A DNA stretch of 64,000 nucleotides, from NCBI RefSeq assembly GCF_907177275.1, contig NZ_CAJSLV010000063.1:1-64000 (forward strand). The letters are read 5' to 3'. The notes beneath the pieces were generated by a model that saw only the letters and a list, made by a program, of their open reading frames with translations, was not told the DNA's origin and searched no databases. Positions 47,551 to 56,281 of this stretch are shown piece by piece; positions within the stretch are counted from its first letter, which is position 1, and every line of letters begins with the position of its first letter. The translations under genes were made by a program, and so were the position numbers. This DNA is from Actinacidiphila cocklensis (GTDB lineage Bacteria; Actinomycetota; Actinomycetes; Streptomycetales; Streptomycetaceae).

Positions 47551-48450
47551 TCACCGGGAGGGCCGCAAGTGCACGACGTCGCCCGCGCCGACCGGCTGCT
47601 CGCCGTCGGGTCCTGCGATCACCAGCCGCCCGTCGCCGTCGACGGCGACCGCGGTGCCGGCCAGTTCCCGCCCGCCGGGCAGCTCCGCGCGCACCTGGCG
47701 GCCCAGGGTGGCGCAGCCGGCCGCGTAGGTCTGCTGGAGCCGGGAGGCGGCCGGGTCGCCGTCGGCCGCGCGCCAGGCGTCGTACCAGTCGGCCAGCGAG
47801 CGCAGGACGGCCCGCAGCAGCGGGTCGCGGTCGGTGCCCTGGGCGCCGGCCAGGGCGAGGGAGGTGGCGGTGGGCACGGGCAGTTCCGCCGCACGCAGCG
47901 AGACGTTCACGCCGATGCCGATGACGACGCCGGACTCCCCGGTGCGCTCGGCGAGGATGCCGCCGGCCTTGCGCTCCTCGCCCTCGACGGTGACCAGCAG
48001 GTCGTTGGGCCATTTGAGTGCGGTGTCGACGCCGGCCACCCGGGACAGCGCGGTGGCGGTGGCGACCCCGGCCAGCAGCGGCAGCCAGCCCCAGCGGTGG
48101 ACGGGCACGGGTTCGCGGACGGCCACGGCCTCGCCGGCGACACCGCGGGACTCCGGGGCCGGCGCCTGCTCGCCGGGCCGGAGCAGCACCGAGAAGAACA
48201 GCCCGGAGCGTGCGGGGGCGGACCAGCGGCGGTCCAGCCGGCCGCGCCCGGCGGTCTGCTCCTCGGCGACCAGCACCGCGCCCTCGGCGGCGCCGGCGGC
48301 GGCCCGGGCGGCGAGGTCGCTGTTGGTGGAGCCGGTGGCCTCGACCACGTCGAGCGCGGTCCACAGCGATGTGGGGGTGACCACCGCGCGGCTCAGCGCC
48401 GCGGCGCTGAGCGGGGGTCGGTCGAGGTCGGACCAGCGGCTGGACGTCAT
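47551..48450 (-). CDS. birA: Biotin-[acetyl-CoA-carboxylase] ligase
   Basis: BirA activates biotin as biotinyl-AMP and attaches it to the lysine of biotin carboxyl carrier domains. The 299-residue protein has ATGSTNSDL, the biotin/ATP-binding GRGRLDRRW, KWPNDLLV and GGILAER motifs, then a C-terminal SH3-like domain. It lacks an N-terminal helix-turn-helix, so it is a group I ligase and not a repressor. It is divergent from pccB (235-bp gap); its target, the BCCP domain of PccA, is encoded at 52.3-54.0 kb. Confidence 0.92.
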   Translation of the reverse strand: MTSSRWSDLDRPPLSAAALSRAVVTPTSLWTALDVVEATGSTNSDLAARAAAGAAEGAVLVAEEQTAGRGRLDRRWSAPARSGLFFSVLLRPGEQAPAPESRGVAGEAVAVREPVPVHRWGWLPLLAGVATATALSRVAGVDTALKWPNDLLVTVEGEERKAGGILAERTGESGVVIGIGVNVSLRAAELPVPTATSLALAGAQGTDRDPLLRAVLRSLADWYDAWRAADGDPAASRLQQTYAAGCATLGRQVRAELPGGRELAGTAVAVDGDGRLVIAGPDGEQPVGAGDVVHLRPSR

Positions 48451-48684
48451 ACCTCCACCCTACGAGCGCGGGCGCCGGTGACACGCCGGGCCGCGGGGGT
48501 GCCCGGTCCGCGCGGGCGGGCGGTGGTGCAGTGTGGTGAACGCCGCAGTGCCGGTACCCGACAGTCGCCACTACGCTACGGAACACAGCGTTACTCACGA
48601 GTTAAGAAGCGTCCGTTCGCAGCGGCTGGCTGCCAGCAGCCGTCGGGCGCGTCACCGCCGTCGAGAGCAGGAGAGCCGCCTCCC

Positions 48685-50274
48685 ATGGCCGAGCCGGACC
48701 ACGACATCCACACGACCGCGGGCAAGCTCGCGGACCTGCGCCGCCGTATCGAGGAGGCGAACCACGCGGGCTCGGGCAAGGCGGTGGAAAAGCAGCACGC
48801 CAAGGGCAAGCTGACCGCCCGTGAGCGGATCGAACTGCTGCTGGACGACGACTCCTTCACCGAGCTGGACGAACTGGCCCGGCACCGCTCGACCAACTTC
48901 GGCCTGGAGGCCAACCGCCCTTACGGGGACGGCGTCATCACCGGTTACGGCACCGTCGAGGGCCGCCCGGTCGCGGTCTTCTCGCAGGACTTCACGGTCT
49001 TCGGCGGCGCTCTCGGCGAGGTCTACGGCGAGAAGATCGTCAAGGTGATGGACTTCGCGTTGAAGACCGGCTGCCCGGTGATCGGCATCAACGACTCGGG
49101 CGGCGCCCGCATCCAGGAGGGCGTCACCTCGCTCGGGATGTACGGCGAGATCTTCCGCCGCAACACCCATGCCTCGGGCGTGATCCCGCAGATCAGCCTG
49201 ATCATGGGGCCGTGCGCGGGCGGCGCGGTCTACTCCCCCGCCATCACCGACTTCGTGGTGATGGTCGATCAGACGTCGCACATGTTCATCACGGGTCCCG
49301 ACGTGATCAAGACGGTGACCGGCGAGGACGTCGGCATGGAGGAGCTGGGCGGCGCGCGCACCCACAACTCCACCTCGGGCAACGCCCATCACCTGGCCGG
49401 CGACGAGAAGGACGCCTTCGAGTACGTCAAGGCGCTGCTGTCGTACCTGCCGAGCAACAACCTGGAGGAGGCGCCCTCCTTCGCCGCCGCGGCGGACCTG
49501 GCGGTCACCGCGGAGGACCTGGAGCTGGACACGCTGATCCCGGACTCGGCGAACCAGCCCTACGACATGCACAAGGTGATCGAGCACATCGTGGACGACG
49601 GGGAGTTCCTGGAGACCCAGGACCTCTTCGCGCCGAACATCATCACCGGCTTCGGGCGCGTCGAGGGCCGCCCGGTGGGTGTGGTGGCCAACCAGCCGCT
49701 GCAGTTCGCGGGCTGCCTGGACATCAACGCGTCGGAGAAGGCCGCGCGCTTCGTCCGCACCTGCGACAGCTTCAACATCCCCGTGGTCACCTTCGTCGAT
49801 GTCCCCGGTTTCCTCCCCGGCACCAGCCAGGAGTGGGACGGCATCATCAGGCGCGGCGCCAAACTGATCTACGCGTACGCGGAGGCCACGGTTCCGCTGA
49901 TCACGATCATCACCCGCAAGGCGTACGGCGGCGCCTACGACGTGATGGGCTCCAAGCACCTGGGCGCGGACCTCAACCTGGCCTGGCCCACGGGCCAGAT
50001 CGCCGTGATGGGCGCGCAGGGCGCCGTCAACATCCTGCACCGCCGCACCCTCGCCCAGGTCGGCAGCCCGCAGGCCGCGGACGAGCTGCGCCAGCAGCTC
50101 GTCACCGACTACGAGGACACCCTGCTCAACCCTTACATCGCCGCGGAGCGGGGTTACGTGGACGCGGTCATCGCGCCCTCGCAGACCCGCGCGCAGCTGG
50201 TGAAGGCGCTGCGGACGCTGCGCAACAAGCGGGAGAGCCTGCCGCCGAAGAAGCACGGCAACATCCCGCTGTAG
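48685..50274 (+). CDS. pccB: Propionyl/acetyl-CoA carboxylase beta subunit
   Basis: This is the carboxyltransferase that moves CO2 from biotin to acyl-CoA. The 529-residue protein has two crotonase-like halves: SGGARIQEGV and GPCAGGAVYSPA (first oxyanion hole) and RKAYGGAYDVMGSKHL (second). The Asp in GAYDVM (Asp419, equal to Asp422 of S. coelicolor PccB) is known to favour propionyl-CoA. It supplies methylmalonyl-CoA for polyketides and odd-chain metabolism. ATG 48685 has ggagag upstream. It is followed by pccE 35 bp later; PccA is 2 kb further on. Confidence 0.94.
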   Translation: MAEPDHDIHTTAGKLADLRRRIEEANHAGSGKAVEKQHAKGKLTARERIELLLDDDSFTELDELARHRSTNFGLEANRPYGDGVITGYGTVEGRPVAVFSQDFTVFGGALGEVYGEKIVKVMDFALKTGCPVIGINDSGGARIQEGVTSLGMYGEIFRRNTHASGVIPQISLIMGPCAGGAVYSPAITDFVVMVDQTSHMFITGPDVIKTVTGEDVGMEELGGARTHNSTSGNAHHLAGDEKDAFEYVKALLSYLPSNNLEEAPSFAAAADLAVTAEDLELDTLIPDSANQPYDMHKVIEHIVDDGEFLETQDLFAPNIITGFGRVEGRPVGVVANQPLQFAGCLDINASEKAARFVRTCDSFNIPVVTFVDVPGFLPGTSQEWDGIIRRGAKLIYAYAEATVPLITIITRKAYGGAYDVMGSKHLGADLNLAWPTGQIAVMGAQGAVNILHRRTLAQVGSPQAADELRQQLVTDYEDTLLNPYIAAERGYVDAVIAPSQTRAQLVKALRTLRNKRESLPPKKHGNIPL

Positions 50275-50308
50275 CCGGAGCGCAGGACACTGCAGAAAGG
50301 AGCGACCC

Positions 50309-50527
50309 GTGGTGATCAAGGTGGAGCGCGGCAGGCCGACGCCGGAGGAGCTGGCCGCCGTCGTGGCGCTGGTCCAGGCGCGGGCCGCGGCACTCGACGC
50401 CGAGGAGGACGGCCCGGTGGGCCGGCCCGCCGGCTGGTCGGCCCCGGCCCGCAACCTCCCCCGGGCGCTGCCCCGCCCGGCCCCCGGCACGTGGCGGATG
50501 TCCGCGTGGCCGGGTGGTCCGGCCTGA
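50309..50527 (+). CDS. pccE: Acyl-CoA carboxylase epsilon subunit
   Basis: The 72-residue protein matches the small actinobacterial carboxylase epsilon subunit: VIKVERGRPTPEELAAVVALVQARAA at the start and a proline-rich end with PGTWRMSAWPGG. In S. coelicolor PccE raises the activity of the PccA-PccB complex. AAAGGAG lies 6 bp before the GTG; a second GTG follows at once. It is co-transcribed with pccB. Its stop codon lies inside a 22-bp palindrome. Confidence 0.85.
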   Translation: MVIKVERGRPTPEELAAVVALVQARAAALDAEEDGPVGRPAGWSAPARNLPRALPRPAPGTWRMSAWPGGPA

Positions 50528-50543
50528 GTACGCGTACTCAGGC
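50522..50543. promoter_or_regulatory. 22-bp perfect palindrome over the pccE stop codon
   Basis: The inner 20 bases are cctgagtacgcgtactcagg, flanked by a matching g and c. It includes the pccE TGA. It could be an operator for the following 44-residue gene or maf, or a terminator of pccBE; the lack of any loop favours a protein-binding site. Confidence 0.5.
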
Positions 50544-50576
50544 GCCGCGACGTCGCCCCGGAGCAACCTGGGGGAC

Positions 50577-50711
50577 ATGTTGTGGCCGGAAGATCAACGC
50601 GAAGAGCACTCAGCGGAGATGCGCCACGCACTGAAGATGCTGCGGCGGGCGATGCTGGTCGCCGCGCTGGTCGCGGGCGTCCTGATGGCCTTCGCGACCT
50701 TCCGGGTGTGA
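50577..50711 (+). CDS. 44-residue single-pass membrane protein
   Basis: Short protein starting MLWPEDQREEHSAEMRHALKMLRRAM and ending in one membrane segment (about residues 25-41, MLVAALVAGVLMAFATF). Gggggac precedes the ATG. The charged N-terminal half is probably cytoplasmic. Coding use is consistent with its neighbours (G/C at third positions, acidic/basic pattern), and the place between pccE and maf with its own ribosome-binding site supports a real gene. Function unknown; a longer start at 50514 would overlap pccE. Confidence 0.55.
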   Translation: MLWPEDQREEHSAEMRHALKMLRRAMLVAALVAGVLMAFATFRV

Positions 50712-50731
50712 CGGTGCCGGGCCTGCGGGCC

Positions 50732-50771
50732 GGTGCGGGAACCGGGTGCGGGGTGCGGGAACCGGGTGCGG
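50732..50771. repeat. Tandem 20-bp duplication
   Basis: ggtgcgggaaccgggtgcgg occurs twice head to tail (50732-50751 and 50752-50771) just upstream of maf. It may be a simple slippage duplication in the leader. Confidence 0.7.
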
Positions 50772-50807
50772 CGCCCGGCTGTCGGTGGCGCTCCCTACGA
50801 TGGTGCG

Positions 50808-51416
50808 ATGACCTCGACTGCCCGCGTGCTCGTCCTCGCCTCCGCATCGCCCGCCAGGCTCGGCCTGCTGAAGCAGGCGGGGTTCGACCCGCGGGTCGTG
50901 GTCAGCGGGGTGGACGAGGACGCGATCAGCGCGGACAGCCCCGCCGAGCTGGCCCGGGTGCTCGCCGAGGCGAAGGCGGCGGCGGTGGCGTCGGGCGGCA
51001 TGCTGGACGGCGGCGAGATCGTCGTGGGCTGCGACTCGGTACTCGACCTGGGCGGCGAGGCGCTGGGCAAGCCCGCGGACGCCGCGGAGGCCACCGCCCG
51101 CTGGCAGGCCATGCGCGGCCGTACCGGGGTGCTGCGGACCGGCCACTGCGTGATCGACACGGCGAGCGGCCGCCAGGTGTCGGCGACGGCGTCCACCAGC
51201 GTGCGCTTCGGCACCCCTGACGACGAGGAGGTCGCCGCCTACGTGGCCAGCGGTGAACCGCTGTACGTGGCGGGCGCCTTCACCCTGGACGGCCGCTCCG
51301 CGCCCTTCGTGGACGGCGTCGACGGCGACCCGGGCAACGTCATCGGCCTGTCGCTGCCGCTGCTGCGCTCGCTGCTCGCCGACCTCGGCGTGCGGATCAC
51401 GGACCTGTGGACGTAG
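50808..51416 (+). CDS. maf: Maf-family nucleotide pyrophosphatase
   Basis: The 202-residue protein begins VLVLASASPARLGLLKQAGF and has GCDSVLDLGGEALGKP and GVDGDPGNVIGLSLPLL, the hallmark motifs of Maf/YhdE house-cleaning phosphatases, which hydrolyse dTTP, UTP or modified nucleotides and affect septum formation. ATG 50808 is preceded only by a weak site; a longer start at 50733 adds a sequence from the duplicated leader. Its last 20 bp overlap, tail to tail, the membrane protein gene on the other strand. In streptomycetes maf commonly lies between pccBE and pccA. Confidence 0.9.
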   Translation: MTSTARVLVLASASPARLGLLKQAGFDPRVVVSGVDEDAISADSPAELARVLAEAKAAAVASGGMLDGGEIVVGCDSVLDLGGEALGKPADAAEATARWQAMRGRTGVLRTGHCVIDTASGRQVSATASTSVRFGTPDDEEVAAYVASGEPLYVAGAFTLDGRSAPFVDGVDGDPGNVIGLSLPLLRSLLADLGVRITDLWT

Positions 51417-51855
51417 CCGGGGCGCCGGGCGGGGCGGGCGGGGTGGCGGCGGGGGCGTCGCCGCGGTCCTCGGGGGCGTAGAGGAGCAGGGTGCCGACCA
51501 GCAGGCCGAGCACCAGCATCAGCACGACGAAGGCGTACCAGCCGACGAGGCCGACCACGATCGCGCCGAGGACGCCGTGGACGACGGCGCAGACGATGAG
51601 CACGATCCGGCCCACCCGGCCCGACATGCGGTCGTGCAGCGCGATACGGGCCACCAGGACCGCGCAGGCGATCAGGAAGAGGGCGAAGATCCCGCCGCCC
51701 GCCCACGATCCGGCGGCCATGGCGTCGGGGTCGAGCCCGCCCAGTGACATCTTCTGGTGGCGTACGGCCAGGCCGAGTATCCAGTTCACGAAGGCGATCG
51801 CGAGGGCTTCGAGCACCAGGACCACGGCCGTGCCGACGGCTATACCTCTGCGCAC
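51397..51855 (-). CDS. Four-TM membrane protein of unknown function
   Basis: The 152-residue protein has four hydrophobic segments (about residues 6-28, 54-72, 83-100 and 104-126) and a proline/alanine-rich cytoplasmic tail. A strong ggagggggag precedes its GTG at 51855. I know no family for it; similar small membrane proteins sit beside maf in other streptomycetes. It is convergent with maf (20-bp overlap) and divergent from pccA. Confidence 0.72.
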   Translation of the reverse strand: MRRGIAVGTAVVLVLEALAIAFVNWILGLAVRHQKMSLGGLDPDAMAAGSWAGGGIFALFLIACAVLVARIALHDRMSGRVGRIVLIVCAVVHGVLGAIVVGLVGWYAFVVLMLVLGLLVGTLLLYAPEDRGDAPAATPPAPPGAPATSTGP

Positions 51856-52273
51856 TTCTCCCCCTCCGGCGGCCTGTTCGTGCGCGTCGCAGGCTACTCA
51901 CGGGTAAGAGACCCGGCAAGGGGCCGCGCAACGCCGGACCCCCGGCAGGCGCCCGCGGACGCCCGACACGCGGTCACCCGCCGTGCGGCCGTCACTCTTT
52001 CAGGCACACCGGTCAGCAAAGTTTGCGTGCACTATTCGTGGGGTTTCTACAAAAGAACGTCAGCCCGGTGCGGGGAGTTCGAGCGAGATGTCCCCCACAC
52101 CCGGTAGTGCGGGACATGGGCGGGAGCAGGGCCGTACCGTGGACTGAGCAGGCGTTCACGGGTTGTTGTGGCCCTTGGATCACCCTCCGTGTGGGCAAGC
52201 TCACGTGCAGGGGTGCCTCGGCATCAAGTGTGGCCAGTACCTAAACTCGGCTTGTTTCATGGAGGGAGCCATC
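51856..52273. other. Intergenic region upstream of pccA
   Basis: The 418-bp gap holds two promoter-like patches: around 52,015-52,065 (aaagtttgcgtgcactattcg, tttctacaaaagaac) and just before pccA at about 52,230-52,250 (cagtacctaaactcgg). No RNA gene, palindrome or repeat module was recognised. The length suggests complex control of pccA. Confidence 0.35.
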
Positions 52274-54031
52274 GTGCGCAAGGTGCTCATCGCCAACCGC
52301 GGTGAAATCGCAGTACGCGTCGCCCGTGCCTGCCGGGATGCCGGGATCGCCAGCGTAGCCGTCTACGCGGAGCCCGACCGGGACGCGCTGCATGTCCGCG
52401 CGGCCGACGAGGCGTACGCGCTGGGCGGCGACACACCGGCCACCAGCTATCTGGACATCGCGAAGGTGCTCGCGGCGGCCGCCGAGTCGGGGGCCGACGC
52501 AGTGCACCCCGGCTACGGCTTCCTGTCGGAGAACGCCGAGTTCGCACAGGCCGTGCTGGACGCGGGTCTGAACTGGATCGGCCCGCCGCCGCAGGCCATC
52601 CGCGACCTCGGCGACAAGGTCGCGGCGCGGCACATCGCCCAGCGGGCCGGCGCGCCCCTGGTGGCCGGCACGCCCGACCCGGTCTCGGGCGCGGAGGAGG
52701 TCGTGGCCTTCGCCAAGGAGCACGGCCTGCCGATCGCCATCAAGGCCGCCTTCGGCGGTGGCGGGCGCGGCCTGAAGGTCGCCCGCACCCTGGAGGAGAT
52801 CCCGGAGCTGTACGACTCGGCGGTGCGCGAGGCGGTCGCCGCCTTCGGGCGCGGCGAGTGCTTCGTGGAGCGCTACCTGGACCGGCCGCGGCACGTCGAG
52901 ACGCAGTGCCTGGCCGACAAGCACGGCAACGTCGTGGTCGTGTCCACGCGTGACTGCTCGCTCCAGCGCCGCCACCAGAAGCTCGTCGAGGAGGCCCCGG
53001 CCCCCTTCCTGAGCAAGGAGCAGAACGCGCAGCTGTACGCCGCGTCCAAGGCGATCCTGCGCGAGGCGTCCTACGAGGGCGCCGGCACCTGCGAGTTCCT
53101 GGTCGGCCAGGACGGCACGATCTCCTTCCTCGAGGTCAACACCCGGCTCCAGGTCGAGCACCCGGTCACCGAGGAGGTCTCCGGCATCGACCTGGTGCGC
53201 GAGATGTTCCGGATCGCCGACGGCGAGGAGCTGGGGTACGACGACCCGCCGCTGCGCGGCCACTCCTTCGAGTTCCGCATCAACGGCGAGGACCCGGGCC
53301 GCAACTTCCTGCCCGCGCCGGGCACCGTGACCCGCTTCAGCGGGCCGACGGGACCGGGCGTGCGGCTGGACGCGGGTGTGGAGTCGGGCAGCGTCATCGG
53401 CCCGGCCTGGGACTCGCTGCTGGCCAAGCTGGTCGTCACCGGCGCCACCCGGGAGCAGGCGCTCCAGCGGGCGGCCCGTGCGCTGGGCGAATTCCACGTC
53501 GAGGGCATGGCCACCGCGATCCCCTTCCACCGCGCGGTGGTCAAGGACCCGGCGTTCGCGCCGCCGCAGGGGCCCTTCACCGTCCACACCCGGTGGATCG
53601 AGACCGAGTTCGTCAACACGATCGCGCCCTTCAGCGGTCCCGCGGTGGACGAGGAGGAGATCCAGGGCCGTGAGACGGTCGTGGTCGAGGTCGGCGGCAA
53701 GCGCCTGGAGGTGTCGCTGCCGGCGTCGCTGGGCATGACGCTGGCCCGTACCGGACTGGCCGCGGGCGCCAAGCCCAAGCGGCGGGCCGCGGTGAAGTCC
53801 GGCGTGGCGGCGTCCGGCGACTCGCTGGCCTCGCCCATGCAGGGCACCATCGTCAAGGTCGCGGTCGAGGAGAACCAGCAGGTCACCGAGGGCGACCTGA
53901 TCGTGGTCCTGGAGGCGATGAAGATGGAGCAGCCGCTCAACGCGCACCGCTCGGGGACGGTCATCGGCCTGAAGGCGGAGGTCGGCTCCTCGGTCTCCTC
54001 CGGCGCGGTCATCTGCGAGATCAAGGACTGA
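52274..54031 (+). CDS. pccA: Acyl-CoA carboxylase alpha subunit (biotin carboxylase + BCCP)
   Basis: The 585-residue protein carboxylates its own biotin with ATP and bicarbonate and hands it to PccB. It has KVLIANRGEIAVRVARACRD, HPGYGFLSEN, the ATP-grasp glycine loop KAAFGGGGRGLKVA, EVNTRLQVEHPVTE and the biotin domain with LEAMKMEQ (Lys550), modified by BirA. GTG 52274 has ggaggga 6 bp upstream and gives the family start VRKVLIANRGEIA; ATG 52259 would place the ribosome-binding site inside the gene. S. coelicolor AccA-type subunits have the same length. A strong terminator follows. Confidence 0.94.
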   Translation: MRKVLIANRGEIAVRVARACRDAGIASVAVYAEPDRDALHVRAADEAYALGGDTPATSYLDIAKVLAAAAESGADAVHPGYGFLSENAEFAQAVLDAGLNWIGPPPQAIRDLGDKVAARHIAQRAGAPLVAGTPDPVSGAEEVVAFAKEHGLPIAIKAAFGGGGRGLKVARTLEEIPELYDSAVREAVAAFGRGECFVERYLDRPRHVETQCLADKHGNVVVVSTRDCSLQRRHQKLVEEAPAPFLSKEQNAQLYAASKAILREASYEGAGTCEFLVGQDGTISFLEVNTRLQVEHPVTEEVSGIDLVREMFRIADGEELGYDDPPLRGHSFEFRINGEDPGRNFLPAPGTVTRFSGPTGPGVRLDAGVESGSVIGPAWDSLLAKLVVTGATREQALQRAARALGEFHVEGMATAIPFHRAVVKDPAFAPPQGPFTVHTRWIETEFVNTIAPFSGPAVDEEEIQGRETVVVEVGGKRLEVSLPASLGMTLARTGLAAGAKPKRRAAVKSGVAASGDSLASPMQGTIVKVAVEENQQVTEGDLIVVLEAMKMEQPLNAHRSGTVIGLKAEVGSSVSSGAVICEIKD

Positions 54032-54054
54032 CCCGCAGGCCACCGATACGGATA

Positions 54055-54103
54055 CGACGACGCGGCGCGGCACCCAGGTCCTGGGTGCCGCGCCGCGTCG
54101 TCG
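54055..54103 (+). terminator. Terminator after pccA
   Basis: A 23-bp perfect stem (54055-54077 with 54081-54103) closes a 3-nt loop, 24 bp after the pccA stop codon. It lies before the convergent DHA2 exporter gene and may serve both. Confidence 0.85.
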
Positions 54104-54163
54104 TGGCGCACCCGGACCGGGACGCCGGCCCGCGACGCCGCTTCGGGACGTCAGCTCGGGACG

Positions 54164-55597
54164 TCAGCTCAGGACGTGCTGCCGGGGCTGCTTGAGCGAC
54201 AGCACCAGCAGCAGGGCGACCGACATGAAGACCGCGGACAGCGTGAACGCGGCCGTCGCCCCGTGGATGAACGGGTCGGTGGTGTGGTGCCGCGAGACCG
54301 TGCCGAAGACCGTGACCAGGACGGACAGGCCCAGGCTGCCGCCGACCTGCTGCATCGTCTGCAGCAGCCCGGACGCGGACCCGGCGTCCTTGGGCTCGAC
54401 GCCCGAGAGGATGAAGGTGTTCAGCGGCATCACGGTCCAGCCCATGCCGACGCCCATCAGGATCAGCGTCGGCAGGATGCCCTGCGCGTAGCCGTCCGAC
54501 GCGCTCAGCTGCGTGATCCAGATCGCGGCCACCAGGGTGAGCGACGAGCCGACGCTCGCCACCCGCTTGGCACCGAAGCGGGCCAGCGCGCGCGGGGCGA
54601 TCCTGGCGGCGACGAACAGCGGTCCGGCCAGCGGCAGGAAGGCGAAGCCGGTCTTGAGCGGGCTGTAGCCCAGGTAGGTCTGCAGGTACTGCGTGGAGAA
54701 GTAGAAGGTGCCGAACATCCCGGCCACCATCAGCAGCATCACCGCGTACGCCAGTGCCCTGTTGCGGTCGGCGAACAGCCGCAGCACCACCAGCGGGCGC
54801 TCCACCCGGATCTCGTTGACCAGGAACGCGGCGAGCAGCAGGACGGCGATCACGAAGGTGCTCACCGCCCGGGTGTCGCTCCAGCTGCTCTCGCCGACCC
54901 GGATGAAGGCGTAGACCAGCGAGGCCATGCCGAGGGTCCCGGTCAGGGCGCCCGCGACGTCGAAGCGGCCGCCGCGGTGCCGCTCGGTCTCCTGGATGAA
55001 GCGCGGCGCGAGCAGCACGATGGCGATGCCGACCGGGATGTTGACGAAGAACACCCAGCGCCAGGAGCCCCAGTCGGTGAGCATGCCGCCGACGGTCAGG
55101 CCGACGGCGGAGCCGGCGCCGGAGATCGCCGAGAAGACGCTGAGCGCGCGGTTGCGCTCGCTGCCCTCGCGGAAGGACGTGGCGATCAGCGCGAGGGTGC
55201 TGGGCGCGGCCAGCGCGGCCGCCGCGCCCTGGAAGCCGCGGGCGACCAGCAAGGTGGTGGAGTCGTGGGCGACGCCGCCGGCTATCGAGGCCAGGGTGAA
55301 GGCCGCCACGCCCCAGACCAGCGCGGTGCGCCGGCCGATCAGGTCGCCGATCCGGCTGCCGAGCAGCAGCAGGCCGCCGAAGGCGAGGGTGTAGACGTTG
55401 AGCACCCAGGACATGCCGGTGGGCGAGAACCCGAGGTGGGTGCCGATACCCGGCAGGGCGACGTTCACCACCGTCGCGTCGAGAAGCAGCATCAGCTGGG
55501 TACCGAGGATGGCGGCGAGGGCGAAGAATGAGTGCATGCCGGAGGGGGCCGGCACGCCGGTGGTCGAGGTCTGGTCGCGCACGAGGTGCGTGGACAT
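54164..55597 (-). CDS. DHA2-family MFS drug exporter (EmrB/QacA type)
   Basis: The 477-residue protein has 14 predicted membrane segments and MFS motifs: LDATVVNVALPGI (motif D1), GSRIGDLIGRR (motif A), ARGFQGAAAALAAPSTLALI and the antiporter motif GAGSAVGLTVGGMLT. DHA2 members export drugs by proton antiport. ATG 55597 follows ctggagg; TTG 55606 is an alternative. The promoter seems to be TTGTAG-N18-TATAGT on the minus strand (TATAGT near 55,646), sandwiched by two operators, so it should be repressed by the divergent TetR protein. Confidence 0.88.
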   Translation of the reverse strand: MSTHLVRDQTSTTGVPAPSGMHSFFALAAILGTQLMLLLDATVVNVALPGIGTHLGFSPTGMSWVLNVYTLAFGGLLLLGSRIGDLIGRRTALVWGVAAFTLASIAGGVAHDSTTLLVARGFQGAAAALAAPSTLALIATSFREGSERNRALSVFSAISGAGSAVGLTVGGMLTDWGSWRWVFFVNIPVGIAIVLLAPRFIQETERHRGGRFDVAGALTGTLGMASLVYAFIRVGESSWSDTRAVSTFVIAVLLLAAFLVNEIRVERPLVVLRLFADRNRALAYAVMLLMVAGMFGTFYFSTQYLQTYLGYSPLKTGFAFLPLAGPLFVAARIAPRALARFGAKRVASVGSSLTLVAAIWITQLSASDGYAQGILPTLILMGVGMGWTVMPLNTFILSGVEPKDAGSASGLLQTMQQVGGSLGLSVLVTVFGTVSRHHTTDPFIHGATAAFTLSAVFMSVALLLVLSLKQPRQHVLS

Positions 55598-55627
55598 GGC
55601 TGTCAAGCCTCCAGCGGAGAAGACAAA

Positions 55628-55666
55628 CGGAGGTCGTCTCCGGAAACTATACGGAGACTTCCTCCG
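55628..55666. promoter_or_regulatory. Double TetR operator between exporter and regulator
   Basis: Two copies of CGGAG-N5-CTCCG: 55628-55642 (cggaggtcgtctccg) and 55652-55666 (cggagacttcctccg), with centres 24 bp apart. The TATAGT -10 of the exporter lies between them. TACAAT at 55671-55676 may be the -10 for tetR. This arrangement is typical of TetR operators that control both divergent genes. Confidence 0.75.
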
Positions 55667-55720
55667 GTTCTACAATCGGAATCGGGGAAGCGATCCCCTG
55701 CACCCCTGGAGGCGGACGGC

Positions 55721-56260
55721 ATGCGGGCAGACGCGCAGCGCAACTACGACCGGTTGCTGGAGGAGGCCAAGCAGGCCTTCATCGTGCACGGCACCGACGT
55801 CGCGCTTGAGGACATCGCCCGCCACGCAGGCGTCGGCATCGGCACGCTGTACAGGCACTTTCCCGACCGCTACTCCCTGATGAACGCGGTCTTCATCCGG
55901 GAGCTGGACGCCCTCAACGACCGGGCCAGGACCCTGATCGCCGCGGACGACCCGGCGGACGCGCTCTTCGTCTGGCTACGCTCAGTAGGCGCGCACTCTG
56001 CCATGTACCGCGGGCTGTCGTCGGCGATCCTCGCCCAGTCGGACGGGCGGATGCTGCAGTGCAAGGCGCAGCTGCGCGAGTCCGGCGGCGCGCTGCTGGC
56101 CCGCGCGCAGAAGGCGGGCGCGGTCAGGGACGGCATCGAGATCGCGGACCTGCTCAAGCTGACGTCGGCGATCGTGCTGTGCGCGGAGAAGAACCCGGAG
56201 GACCGCAAGACCTTCGACCGGCTGATGTCCCTCGCCGTCAACGGCATCCTGGTCGGCTGA
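55721..56260 (+). CDS. TetR-family repressor of the adjacent exporter
   Basis: The 179-residue protein has an N-terminal helix-turn-helix (about residues 8-50, TDVALEDIARHAGVGIGTLYRHFPDRYSLM) and a helical ligand domain ending VNGILVG. GGAGG precedes the ATG; longer starts run into the exporter gene. It is divergent from a DHA2 exporter with paired CGGAG-N5-CTCCG dyads between them, so it most likely represses the exporter and itself until a toxic ligand binds. Confidence 0.87.
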   Translation: MRADAQRNYDRLLEEAKQAFIVHGTDVALEDIARHAGVGIGTLYRHFPDRYSLMNAVFIRELDALNDRARTLIAADDPADALFVWLRSVGAHSAMYRGLSSAILAQSDGRMLQCKAQLRESGGALLARAQKAGAVRDGIEIADLLKLTSAIVLCAEKNPEDRKTFDRLMSLAVNGILVG

Positions 56261-56281
56261 CGGGCGGGTGCGGCACCCGGG

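Noticed and set aside
54143..54170. Short direct repeat cgggacgtcagct near the exporter 3' end
   Set aside because: Only 13 bp, partly coding, with no sign of function.
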